Shown: positions 6,654-14,771, counted from the stretch's first letter. The stretch is 64,000 nt of DNA from Polaribacter sargassicola (GCF_021991835.1 NZ_JAHDAU010000011.1:1-64000), one strand, 5' to 3'. Notes: generated by a model not told the origin, from the letters alone. Translations and numbers: made by a program.

Positions 6654-8338
6654 TATTGAGTGAATTTGATATTAGTATTATTTTCAGAATTTATAGAAAG
6701 TGTAAAATTGTCTTTAGGTTTATTTTCTTCATACTTTCTATTTATCTCTTTTAAAGCATATTGTGTTAGTAAACTTATGTCATTGTACGAAGCTTTAAAT
6801 GTGGGACTCCAACATCCAGTAGGATTGTATAAATCGTCAACATCGTTATCTAAAATGTTAATAAATTGATTTTGAACATAGTTGTAGATGTTGGGGTAAA
6901 ACGCACAAACTAAATCTTTTGCATGATTAGTAATTGAGAGATTAACTAAGTCTGTACTAAGCTTCAATTGGTCTAATACAAACATTAAATCACTATCTGT
7001 TGAACAATTAAAGACAATATCGAATTGATTTAAAGATTTTTCATATTCTTTTTTAGCTTCTTTATCTTTATGGAATGCTTTTATAAATGATTCAAAGTAT
7101 TCATTGTTATTATGAAAATTCACATTAACAAAAGGAGAATTTTCTTGTAGCATTTTAATTAATTCAAATGTCTTATCATAGAGTCCATTGCTGAAATTAT
7201 ATTCAGAACGACACACGTTTTCAGGTTCTTTTACATCATAATCTACAATACTTATATTTTTAGCTCCACATTTTACCAATGTTTTTGCCACCATACTACC
7301 AATTGCTCCTACACCAATGATTAAAATTCTAGCATTAGTAATTTTATCACAAAAAGTACCTCTCCCAAATAAATATTTATAAGATGAGTTTCTTGTTATA
7401 GCCCAATTAATTTTCCGGTTAATTAGTTTACTTTCCCATTGCCCTTTTAATTTAACACCTTTTGAATCTATAACTGGAATACCTATTGTAGGTATTTCAT
7501 TTATTTTTACAAGAGTAGAAATCCAATGAATTTCATTCTCCACAGTTTTATATCCAAAAAATATTGGAAGAAAAGTATTTTTATTTTTTTTATTTCTTTT
7601 TTGAAAATCATTCAAGAATTGCAAAAAATCAGTTGGAATATAGTTCTCTAATTCTAACCAATTAGAGAATGCAAAACGATTATGAAAAGCAGGAACATCC
7701 TCAAGAAAAAGAAATAATCCTATATTCTTAACCTCAAAATTCATATAATACTCACTCCACTTAGAATTTATCTTTATAGTTTTTTTTAATGGTTGAAAGG
7801 ATTTTATTAGAAAGTTAGATATTGGTTTCTTCTTATAAACACCAATGCTTAAAGGAGTTAAATCTACTTGTCCAAATTCGCCTTTTGAAAAAGAATAATC
7901 TACATCAGTAAATTGATAGGAATAATAAATATCGTCAAATGGCTGTTCATTTATAATGATATGTTCATAATGAGAATCTATATTTTTATTAATGTAATAT
8001 TTCTCTATCCAAGCTTTTAATGATTCAAAATCTGCAAGTAGCTTTTGCTTTAGTTTTGGACTATGGAGCGTGTGAATACATATTGAGCCATCTCCCATAA
8101 CATGATTATACGGGATTAAATCTTTATTAATAAACTTTATGGCTTCAGAATCGTGTGATTTTAATGGGTATTGAGGGAAAATTTGAACATCAAAATTCAA
8201 GCTTTCGTTAAGCCCTTCTAGATTAACAGATGTTTTTCCTTCTAAAAATATTCCAACTTGTTTAAACTCTTCTAAAACATCAATAAAAGGAATTGTTGAA
8301 ACAATATTATTAATTTCTTCTATGTTATGAAAACCCAT
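6650..8338 (-). CDS. cap2: Cap2-like E2-E1 fusion (ubiquitin-transfer-like enzyme)
   Basis: 562 residues. The N-terminal 150 residues form an E2-like domain with HVMGDGSICIH, so C87 is the likely transfer cysteine. A linker region to about residue 320 follows. An E1/ThiF adenylation domain then begins with the GVGAIGS nucleotide loop near residue 341, and IVDYDVKEPENVCRSEY follows. C509 in TGCWSPTF is a candidate E1 cysteine. In type II CBASS, Cap2 adenylates the C-terminus of the CD-NTase and conjugates it to targets, priming second-messenger synthesis. The start ATG overlaps the CD-NTase stop by one base (TAATG). Length and domain order are those of the family. Confidence 0.9.
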   Translation of the reverse strand: MGFHNIEEINNIVSTIPFIDVLEEFKQVGIFLEGKTSVNLEGLNESLNFDVQIFPQYPLKSHDSEAIKFINKDLIPYNHVMGDGSICIHTLHSPKLKQKLLADFESLKAWIEKYYINKNIDSHYEHIIINEQPFDDIYYSYQFTDVDYSFSKGEFGQVDLTPLSIGVYKKKPISNFLIKSFQPLKKTIKINSKWSEYYMNFEVKNIGLFLFLEDVPAFHNRFAFSNWLELENYIPTDFLQFLNDFQKRNKKNKNTFLPIFFGYKTVENEIHWISTLVKINEIPTIGIPVIDSKGVKLKGQWESKLINRKINWAITRNSSYKYLFGRGTFCDKITNARILIIGVGAIGSMVAKTLVKCGAKNISIVDYDVKEPENVCRSEYNFSNGLYDKTFELIKMLQENSPFVNVNFHNNNEYFESFIKAFHKDKEAKKEYEKSLNQFDIVFNCSTDSDLMFVLDQLKLSTDLVNLSITNHAKDLVCAFYPNIYNYVQNQFINILDNDVDDLYNPTGCWSPTFKASYNDISLLTQYALKEINRKYEENKPKDNFTLSINSENNTNIKFTQY

Positions 8339-9303
8339 TACCCAAACTGTTGGCTTTTGTTTGGAATAGAAGGGGCAACAATACTTGCATCTTTTAAGCC
8401 ATATTGACCTTTATTTTCATCTTCTTCTTCTTTAAACTCCTCATTAATTGGAAAATATGTTTTGATATTATCACTATTATTTTCAATGTTAGAAATCATA
8501 TTTGACATTTTGTTCGATAAGTTTGCTTTCTCCCAATCTTCTAATGTATCTGCAACATCATTATTAGTATTTCCAGGGTCTTTTAGAGTGAAGTTGTCTT
8601 TTGTAATGTTCTCCTTTATATATTCCATTACTGATTTTAATTTATCCCACAAATTGCCTGAAATACTTTCTTTATCAAATGCTTTAATTGTAATAAGTTC
8701 TAAAAAAAATGATTTATAGGATTCGTTATTAGTTGTTTTCCAAATTTTTAATAAACGAATAATGCTTCTTTCATTATTCTTTCCTTTAATATGGTCTATT
8801 TGAGCTTGAATATTGGTTTGGATATATGTTTTTTCGTCTAATAATCCGTATTGAGAATTGACGAATAAGTTAAGGTTACGGTCTTCAGTATATTGGTCTT
8901 GATTTAATTCTCTACCTACGACAACATCAATATTTATTTCGTCCCCATTATCATCTGCATCAAAAATAATTCCTATTGAAACTTTTTGTTTTCTTACTTC
9001 TGCTACATCCTTGTATTTTTCATACAAAAAATCGAAAACATCATTAAACATTTCTTCTAATGTATCAAAAGAATTTCTTTTAAAAGGAACGACAATATCC
9101 AAGTCAAATTTAATATTGATGGCTGTATGCTTTGCGTACGAACCAGAGTTTATAGGATTATAAATTTTGTCTTTATAATTCTCCTCTAAGGCTTCCTTAA
9201 CTTCTTGTCTTTTTTCTTTGTATTTATCGAGTAATTTCTCGATATGTGCCATTCTGTGTGTTTCTAATACTTGTTGGAGATGTTGTGTTTTGTCTGTAGC
9301 CAT
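8338..9303 (-). CDS. CBASS CD-NTase (cGAS/DncV-like nucleotidyltransferase)
   Basis: 321 residues. The nucleotidyltransferase core is intact: G54-S55 in GSYAKHTAI, D67 and D69 in FDLDIVV, and D126 in INIDVVVG complete the two-metal site. The C-terminal half is the helical domain typical of OAS-like enzymes. The protein ends in a flexible tail, PNKSQQFG, whose terminal glycine is the type of residue Cap2 activates and conjugates. On phage infection it would make a cyclic di- or oligonucleotide to activate the effector. The product cannot be predicted by eye, and I cannot assign a clade. It is the first gene of the operon and starts just after an apparent promoter region. Confidence 0.9.
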   Translation of the reverse strand: MATDKTQHLQQVLETHRMAHIEKLLDKYKEKRQEVKEALEENYKDKIYNPINSGSYAKHTAINIKFDLDIVVPFKRNSFDTLEEMFNDVFDFLYEKYKDVAEVRKQKVSIGIIFDADDNGDEINIDVVVGRELNQDQYTEDRNLNLFVNSQYGLLDEKTYIQTNIQAQIDHIKGKNNERSIIRLLKIWKTTNNESYKSFFLELITIKAFDKESISGNLWDKLKSVMEYIKENITKDNFTLKDPGNTNNDVADTLEDWEKANLSNKMSNMISNIENNSDNIKTYFPINEEFKEEEDENKGQYGLKDASIVAPSIPNKSQQFG

Positions 9304-9789
9304 GAGAATATTTTTTTGATTTACCTCAAAATAAACAATAACAATACCAGTTAATTAATTCAGACAGAATGACTTATTTGTAAATATTTACTGTCAAAAA
9401 TGGCAGAGGTGGGTTTTGGTTTTGCTTGCAGAGAACGGTTTATATAAAAAGTAAAGGAACTATTAAATCAGTGAAAATAACGGACAATAGTACTTTTATA
9501 CATTATATATTAGCAATTTTTATAAGTTTCTAAAGTAAATAATTTTTATAAAACTGTAAAGGTTTTTATTAAAAAAATCAACTTATAGGTATATAATATT
9601 TTTATAAAGACAAACCCAATTATTATACTTATAGAGTCTATTATATTGTTTAAAAAGTGGTTTAAATATTTGCATATCAGGTGTTTGTTTTCTGTTTTTT
9701 TGAGATAAAGAAAAACAATTACAAGAAAAAGAACTATATTAGTGCGTAATCAGCGCTGTTTTAGAGCTATATATTTAAATAATAAAAAC
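9304..9789. other. Intergenic region upstream of the CBASS operon
   Basis: About 490 bp, very A+T rich, between the divergent CD-NTase and HTH genes. It must hold the promoters of both; I see only weak -7-like sequences (for example TATTTTG on the minus strand, one base short of consensus spacing). It contains degenerate palindrome D. No gene or RNA is recognisable. Confidence 0.5.
9430..9512. repeat. Degenerate palindromic element D
   Basis: The left arm AACGGTTTATATAAAAAGTA (9434-9453) is close to the left arm of element C, and the preceding GCAGAGAAC is shared with it in inverted form. A weak right arm, TACTTTTATACATTA (9491-9505), complements it. At about 80 bp it is shorter and more decayed than A-C. 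Confidence 0.35.
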
Positions 9790-10038
9790 ATGAAAAAAGA
9801 AAAACTAGAAAGTAAAATCAACCATTTAGAATTTGACACTCATTTATTTGAAAACGAAGTGTGGTTAACTACAGAAGAAGCTATGGAGCATTTAAACGTA
9901 AGCCGTAGTACCATTTATAGATTAAGAAAAACACACAGCATTCCTAACTTTAAACTGGGGCATAGTCCTATGTTTCCAAAACATTTAATTAATAAAATAT
10001 TATTACACAGAGCCATGCTAAATGTAAAAATAAATTAA
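9790..10038 (+). CDS. Excisionase/MerR-like helix-turn-helix protein
   Basis: 82 residues from the ATG at 9790; an upstream in-frame extension to 9742 looks non-coding. The C-terminal half, WLTTEEAMEHLNVSRSTIYRLRK, followed by SIPNFKLGHSPMFPK, is the HTH-17 excisionase-type winged helix often used by recombination directionality factors and small regulators. It is single-domain and likely binds DNA as a dimer. It lies at the edge of the cassette-like region, but no integrase is next to it, so it could regulate a neighbour rather than direct excision. A terminator-like hairpin lies downstream. Confidence 0.65.
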   Translation: MKKEKLESKINHLEFDTHLFENEVWLTTEEAMEHLNVSRSTIYRLRKTHSIPNFKLGHSPMFPKHLINKILLHRAMLNVKIN

Positions 10039-10064
10039 AACTAGTTTTTTAAACAACCATAAAA

Positions 10065-10091
10065 GGGTGTTAGTTTACAAAACCAACACCC
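10065..10091 (-). terminator. Hairpin terminator between convergent genes
   Basis: GGGTGTT (10065-10071) pairs with AACACCC (10085-10091), extended by inner GTTT/AAAC pairing. On the minus strand it is followed by TTTTATGG, so it mainly terminates the DUF6266 gene and may also stop the HTH transcript. Confidence 0.65.
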
Positions 10092-10121
10092 CAAAATAAG
10101 CTTTACATTAAACAATCTTTT

Positions 10122-10763
10122 TTAAAGTACCGCAACAGTACCCATATAGGTACTAATAGCTGCAAAATTAGTATCGGGCTTGCTAAAAGAAGCCCAAACC
10201 TCTACACTAAAACTAGCCATAAAATTAGGCAAATTAATGGTAGCAGTAGTAGCATCTCTGTTGGCTACGGCAGCATTGCTATAAAACAAATTTAAATCGG
10301 GTGCATATACCACTACCATTAACGTATCTGTAGCAGTAGCTTTACCTTGTCCGCTATTATCTTGCCAACCAAAAACAAGTGTTTGCCCTGCACCAGCAGC
10401 TAAAGTCCCCCCATCTATACCCCTTAAATCGCCTTTGCTAATTAACACCTTAGCATAATCCATTACCATACCTTGTGTTGTACTTACCACTGCATTTTTA
10501 AGATGATAAGAAGTAGCCAAATTAGCACGAGATTTATCTCCTTGAGGGTTTCCGAAATAGAGACTTAATATCTCTGTAATCGGACTTAAAAACCCCATAA
10601 CCGTTTTAAATTTTTCGCGTTGCTCTTCTTGTTTAGGCGTAGGTGTATAATTACCACGTTGTGGTAAACTACGCATTACATTTTTGCCTCGCCATCTTGT
10701 ACCTACTACATTACCTACTTTACCAGAAAATCCACCTAGAATTCCTTTTTCAAATGTTGCCAT
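10122..10763 (-). CDS. DUF6266 family protein
   Basis: 213 residues opening with ATFEKGILGGFSGKVGNVVG, then RWRGKNVMRSLP, the characteristic start of DUF6266 proteins. These are found in Bacteroidota, often as several paralogues per genome, and have no assigned function. The rest is a beta-rich, small-residue-rich region resembling an extracellular or phage-structural domain (GWQDNSGQG, VVYAPDLNLF). There is no signal peptide or lipobox. Codon use is somewhat richer in G/C than in the neighbours, consistent with an accessory origin. It is a single gene ending in a hairpin terminator. Confidence 0.75.
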   Translation of the reverse strand: MATFEKGILGGFSGKVGNVVGTRWRGKNVMRSLPQRGNYTPTPKQEEQREKFKTVMGFLSPITEILSLYFGNPQGDKSRANLATSYHLKNAVVSTTQGMVMDYAKVLISKGDLRGIDGGTLAAGAGQTLVFGWQDNSGQGKATATDTLMVVVYAPDLNLFYSNAAVANRDATTATINLPNFMASFSVEVWASFSKPDTNFAAISTYMGTVAVL

Positions 10764-11452
10764 AATTATTCTTTTTTTAAATTAATATAACACGAATCTA
10801 AAGCCTAATCAGTTAGCAAACAAACAGATGACGCATACTGACATCTATTGATGTAAACTGATGGTTTGTAAATGACTCTGCTATAAAAAGATACTTTTAG
10901 ACATTTGTAGCTCTTTAATACCCCACAATAACACCTGTTGATGTATAATGAAACAAAAGCGCTAAATTTAAGGGGTTTTGTTCGGGTTTTGTTCGGGAAA
11001 CCTTCGAGTAAGCTTTGTGTGTATTTTTTAAAAATGGATCATTTAGGGAGAAAATCCGAAGCAATCCCAAACAAGATCTATAGAAATAAAAAGCATAATA
11101 TTACTAGCTCTAATATTTTTTTAAAAAAAACAAAGTGAAGTATTTTGTTATTGATTATTTTTTAAAAATTACTATCGATAAAATGAAGGAATTTGTATAC
11201 TTAATCCTGTAAATTATCTATTAAATAGCATCTACAACATAAATAGTTTTATTTTTGAAATGAGTTTATAAAATATCTATAGCTAAAAACTAATTTTTGC
11301 TTTCTAATAAAAAGAATCGTTTTTAATTTATTTTATTAAAAAAAGCAATCAAACAGAAAACTATAAAGTTATTTTACATACACAAAAGGCATCAATAAAA
11401 TAATAAGCAAAAGCGTGTTATCAATTTAAAACACACTATAAAATAAAACAGC
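10764..11452. other. Long intergenic region upstream of the LytS/LytTR pair
   Basis: About 690 bp with no convincing gene. Near 10845-10853 and 10936-10945 the short word TTGATGTA recurs (in CTATTGATGTAAAC and CTGTTGATGTATAA), which may be a regulatory repeat. The TTTTGTTCGGG word occurs twice in tandem near 10976-10997. A 66-codon frame at 10938-11138 has no family-like features. The region presumably contains promoters for both flanking genes. Confidence 0.4.
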
Positions 11453-12487
11453 ATGCATAAGAATAAAAAGATTACAATACTCTCTCATATCTTAGTATGG
11501 TTAGTGTTATTTAGTATGCCATATTTACTTTCGTATGGGCAAGAACAAGAAATTGATAGGGTAATAGCACATTTTTGGATTCCCTTATTTTTTTCTTCAA
11601 TTATCTTTTATTTTAACTATTTCTTTTTAATAGATCGGTTTTTGTTTCCTAAAAAAGCCATTGTATTTGTACTAACAAATTTGTTAATCATTGTTTTATT
11701 TATTTATTTAAAAGAAACCATTGAAGACGTTTTTTTTCAAGAATTAATAAAAAGACGAAATAACAATACCAACGAGGGGCCACCTTTTAAAATGTTTATA
11801 TACGTACAAATAGTTTCTTATATGGCGCCTTTGTTATTTGCTATTGCTGTAAAAAGCACCAAACGATGGGTAAAAACAGAAGCAGAACGTAAAGAAGCAG
11901 AAAACTACAAACTACAATCAGAATTACAACATTTACACTATCAATTGCAGCCACATTTCTTTTTTAACTCATTAAATAATATTTATGCAATGGTAGATAT
12001 ATCGCCAGATCAGGCTAAAAAATCGATACATAGTTTAAGTAAATTAATGCGATATATGTTGTATGAAACCAATGTAGAAAAAGTGACTTTAACTAAAGAA
12101 ATAGATTTTATGAAAAAGTATATCGATTTAATGAAGTTAAGAGTTTCTGATAAAACAACGGTAAATTATCAATTTCCCGAAAAAGAAACAGGCATTAAAA
12201 TAGCTCCTTTGTTATTTATATCTTTAATAGAAAATGCATTTAAACATGGTGTTTCTGCAAGCGAACAAAATTCTATAGATATTGTTATGGATTGTAAAGA
12301 AAAAACAGTAATTTTTACCATAGAGAATAATAATTTTCCAAAGAAAACAAATGATAAAAGTGGCTCTGGTATTGGCATACCAAATATTATAAAACGTTTA
12401 AAATTATTGTATCCAAATAAAAATAACTTTACCACAGAAATTAGAGAAAATCGTTATTTGGCAAAATTAGAAATAGAAACCCATTAA
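11453..12487 (+). CDS. LytS-type sensor histidine kinase
   Basis: 344 residues. Four transmembrane helices fall in the first 140 residues (for example ILSHILVWLVLFSMPYLL and the FYFNYFFLIDRF region), with a coiled-coil linker around 150-165. The His_kinase domain has LQPHFFFNSLNN, making H168 the phosphoacceptor. The HATPase_c module follows, with the N box ENAFKHGV and G box GSGIGIPNI. There is no periplasmic sensor domain, so the signal is probably sensed in the membrane. It is followed after 3 bp by its LytTR response regulator, a standard Bacteroidota two-component pair of unknown regulon. Confidence 0.9.
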   Translation: MHKNKKITILSHILVWLVLFSMPYLLSYGQEQEIDRVIAHFWIPLFFSSIIFYFNYFFLIDRFLFPKKAIVFVLTNLLIIVLFIYLKETIEDVFFQELIKRRNNNTNEGPPFKMFIYVQIVSYMAPLLFAIAVKSTKRWVKTEAERKEAENYKLQSELQHLHYQLQPHFFFNSLNNIYAMVDISPDQAKKSIHSLSKLMRYMLYETNVEKVTLTKEIDFMKKYIDLMKLRVSDKTTVNYQFPEKETGIKIAPLLFISLIENAFKHGVSASEQNSIDIVMDCKEKTVIFTIENNNFPKKTNDKSGSGIGIPNIIKRLKLLYPNKNNFTTEIRENRYLAKLEIETH

Positions 12488-12490
12488 AAA

Positions 12491-13219
12491 ATGAGTAATA
12501 TAAAAATAACATGTGTTGTAGTAGATGATGAGCCTATGGCGCTAAACTTAGTAGAAAGCTATGTAGAAAAAACACCTTTTTTAGTTTTAAAAAAGAAGTG
12601 CAGTAGTGCTATAGAGGCTTTAGAGTTTATAAAAGAAGAATCTGTAGATTTGTTATTTTTAGACATACAAATGCCCGATTTAACAGGGATAGAATTTTCT
12701 AAAATGTTACCTAAAGAAACACGCGTTATTTTTACCACAGCTTTTGATCATTATGCATTAGAAGGGTTTAAAGTAGAAGCTTTAGATTATCTTTTAAAAC
12801 CTTTTGATTATGCCGAGTTTTTAGTTGCTGCAAACAAAGCAAATACTTGGTTTGAGTTGATAAAAGGAAAAAAAGAAAATACAGTTTCTAGCGAAAAAGA
12901 GTTTCTTTTTGTAAAATCTGAATACAAACAGTTACGTATAAAACTAGCAGATGTTTTGTATTTTGAAGGGTTAAAGGATTACATTAAAATCTGGTTAAAA
13001 GACAACCCTAAACCAATTTTAACTTTAATGAGTTTAAAGTCTTTAGAGGGCGAATTACCCGCTACACAGTTTATGCGTGTTCATCGTTCTTTTATAGTGT
13101 CTTTAAAAAATGTGGATGTTATAGAACGTAGTCAGATTATTATTAACAAACAACGTATTACCGTTTCTGAACAGTACAAACCTAAGTTTTTAGAGTTTAT
13201 CAATAACAATTCTTTGTAA
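12491..13219 (+). CDS. LytTR-family response regulator
   Basis: 242 residues. A receiver domain (about residues 6-120) has acidic D12-D13, phosphoacceptor D58 in FLDIQMPD, T in FTTAFDHY and K in LLKPFD. A LytTR DNA-binding domain (about 140-240) has FEGLKDYIKIWL and MRVHRSFIVSL. It would be phosphorylated by the adjacent LytS-type kinase and bind direct-repeat sites. No target is evident in the window beyond possible autoregulation through the 690-bp upstream region. Confidence 0.92.
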   Translation: MSNIKITCVVVDDEPMALNLVESYVEKTPFLVLKKKCSSAIEALEFIKEESVDLLFLDIQMPDLTGIEFSKMLPKETRVIFTTAFDHYALEGFKVEALDYLLKPFDYAEFLVAANKANTWFELIKGKKENTVSSEKEFLFVKSEYKQLRIKLADVLYFEGLKDYIKIWLKDNPKPILTLMSLKSLEGELPATQFMRVHRSFIVSLKNVDVIERSQIIINKQRITVSEQYKPKFLEFINNNSL

Positions 13220-13279
13220 GTGCTTTTTATGGTGTTTTAATGTAAAATTACCAAGCGTTTTAAACTTAACGTATGTTAC

Positions 13280-13362
13280 TCACTCCGAAGTAAGGAGGAG
13301 TCTCAGAGTAAGGGTGTTGTTCTTCTGTTTTGTGTGGGATTCCTCCTTCGTCGGAATGACAC
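13280..13362. repeat. Palindromic 84-bp repeat, copy 1
   Basis: Begins TCACTCCGAAGTAAGGAGGAG and ends with TCCTCCTTCGTCGGAATGAC, so the ends are imperfect inverted repeats around a T-rich centre. It aligns with the copies at 13421-13504 and 13948-14031. The spacer after it (TGTATAAGCTAATT and on) also reappears after copy 3. Confidence 0.85.
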
Positions 13363-13420
13363 GTTTAATGTATAAGCTAATTGTTAAAATGAATAAACGC
13401 GTATTATAATCCTAACGTTT

Positions 13421-13504
13421 GTCACTCCGAAGCAATGAGGAGTCTTAGAGTAAGAGTCTTATTGTTCTGTCTTGTATGAGATTCCTCTTTCATCGGAATG
13501 ACAC
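13421..13504. repeat. Palindromic 84-bp repeat, copy 2
   Basis: Same ends (GTCACTCCGAAG at the left, CATCGGAATGACAC at the right) and the same core, TAAGAGTCTTATTGTTCTGT, as copy 3. It lies about 100 bp upstream of the GIY-YIG gene in the same orientation as the other copies. Confidence 0.85.
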
Positions 13505-13601
13505 GCTAAGTATGAAAGTATACTTTGATAAAAAATATTTAAATCTGATTTTCATATATTTAGCATAAAGTCTAATAAAAAAAATAAAATTGCTAGAAAA
13601 T

Positions 13602-13925
13602 ATGTTAGAGTTTCAACAAGGATATCATACATACTATGTTTATATCATTACCAATAAAAACCGTACAACTTTATATATTGGAGTAACCAATAATTTAGGA
13701 AGGAGATTAATAGAACATAAAACAAATATAGAAAAGGGAGTTAAAACTTTTGCATCTAAGTATAAAGTTAAACATTTAGTTTATTATCAAAAATTTGAAT
13801 GGATACAATTAGCTATTGCTAGAGAAAAAGAATTAAAAGGTTGGAGAAGAGAGAAAAAAATGAATTTAATTAGTTCTTTTAATAGTCGTTTCGAATTTTT
13901 AGAAGACCAGTTTATTAGTAATTAA
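13602..13925 (+). CDS. GIY-YIG nuclease domain protein
   Basis: 107 residues from the ATG at 13602; a TTG four codons earlier is also open. YVYIITN and TLYIGVTNNLGRRLIEHK supply the GIY and YIG strands with the catalytic Arg and Tyr. The glutamate in AREKELKGWRREKK completes the metal site. It is a single-domain UPF0213-like protein whose cellular role is generally unknown. It is flanked by copies 2 and 3 of an 84-bp palindromic repeat in the same orientation, suggesting a nuclease acting on, or mobilising, these palindromes. Alternatively the repeats simply inserted around it. Confidence 0.85.
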   Translation: MLEFQQGYHTYYVYIITNKNRTTLYIGVTNNLGRRLIEHKTNIEKGVKTFASKYKVKHLVYYQKFEWIQLAIAREKELKGWRREKKMNLISSFNSRFEFLEDQFISN

Positions 13926-14251
13926 CATTATTAATACCTAAACGCCTGTCACTCCGAAGTAATGAGGAGTCTATGAGTAAGAGTCTTATTGTTCTGTCTT
14001 ATGTGAGATTCCTCCTTCGTCGGAATGACACTTTTATGTATAAGCTAATTCTTAAAATATATAAACCCATATTATAAACCTAAAGCCTGTCATTACAACA
14101 AAGTAAAAAAGGCATTTAAACTAAGGTGGATTTTCCTTCATTCTATAAAATAGTACAATTAAGCGGTAAAAACGGGCAATTTATCTATTATCTTATATTT
14201 TAAAACAGTATAAAACTATCTTTGTAGTGTTAAAAAATAACAATAGTATTT
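13926..14251. other. Gap between GIY-YIG and EF-hand genes
   Basis: It contains palindromic repeat copy 3 (13948-14031) and a duplicate of the spacer after copy 1 (14032-14090). The rest, to 14251, shows nothing recognisable except an A+T-rich promoter region for the lipoprotein gene. Confidence 0.5.
13948..14031. repeat. Palindromic 84-bp repeat, copy 3
   Basis: Starts GTCACTCCGAAGTAATGAGG, 22 bp after the GIY-YIG stop, and ends CCTTCGTCGGAATGAC. The following 60 bp repeats the spacer that follows copy 1. Downstream to 14251 there is no gene, and a badly decayed fourth copy may start at about 14089 (CCTGTCATTAC). Confidence 0.85.
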
Positions 14252-14551
14252 ATGAAAAAAATCATATTATCATTGACTTTAGTTGCTACAATGTTTAGCT
14301 GTAATAGTATTAAAAATGTAAACACATCTAATATCTCTTCAGCAGCAACTTTATTAAGTTCATTAAGTTCAAATTCTACAGTAGCTCAAATATCTCAGCT
14401 TTTTAACTTGTTAGATACTAACAAAGATTCGGCAATTAGTACAACCGAAGCAATAGGATCTGTAGCAGAGAATTTTAATGTTTTAGATAAAGATAGTAAC
14501 TCAAGTTTAAATTTAACAGAGTTAACAGGTCTATTAGGACTATTGAAATAA
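14252..14551 (+). CDS. Small lipoprotein with EF-hand-like calcium loops
   Basis: 99 residues. A lipoprotein signal MKKIILSLTLVATMFSC places the lipidated cysteine at residue 17. A Ser-rich linker follows, then two EF-hand-type loops: DTNKDSAISTTE (D-x-N-x-D-x-x-I-x3-E) and DKDSNSSLNLTE. It is therefore probably a membrane-anchored calcium-binding protein in the periplasm or outer membrane. Function is unknown. It is monocistronic, followed by a strong terminator hairpin. Confidence 0.75.
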   Translation: MKKIILSLTLVATMFSCNSIKNVNTSNISSAATLLSSLSSNSTVAQISQLFNLLDTNKDSAISTTEAIGSVAENFNVLDKDSNSSLNLTELTGLLGLLK

Positions 14552-14570
14552 ATTTTTTGGTTTGGTTTTT

Positions 14571-14605
14571 AAAAAGGTATGTTCTTATGGAGCATGCCTT
14601 TTTTT
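14571..14605 (+). terminator. Rho-independent-like terminator
   Basis: AAAAAGGTATGTTC pairs with GAGCATGCCTTTTT (two G-T wobbles) and is followed by a T run. It lies 20 bp after the EF-hand lipoprotein stop. Confidence 0.8.
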
Positions 14606-14771
14606 ATGTCTTTTAGGTAGCATTAAAATAAAGCCAATCCGTATATAAATTCTTCCAATTGATAGATAATTTAGCCTAGTTTGTCTATTTAGACAGTAAG
14701 TTGATTAAACCACATTCATAATTTTTGGTCTTATTAGTATAGAAAGTAAATTAATTTAAAATATTAAGATT

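Noticed and set aside
5318..9303. Bil-type (bacterial ISG15-like) conjugation operon
   Set aside because: The E2 and E1 domains are fused in one protein and the operon begins with an intact CD-NTase; no ubiquitin-like gene is present. This fits CBASS type II.
9790..10038. Prophage or integrative element marked by an excisionase-like gene
   Set aside because: No integrase, structural or conjugation genes and no flanking tRNA or att repeats were found nearby; one small HTH protein is not enough.
10938..11138. A 66-codon open frame upstream of the LytS gene
   Set aside because: Low-complexity end, no family resemblance, and a tandem TTTTGTTCGGG repeat inside it; more likely intergenic.
13280..14031. 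CRISPR array
   Set aside because: Three repeats of about 84 bp with unequal spacing (one interval holds a gene) and inverted ends are not a CRISPR array, and no cas genes are near.
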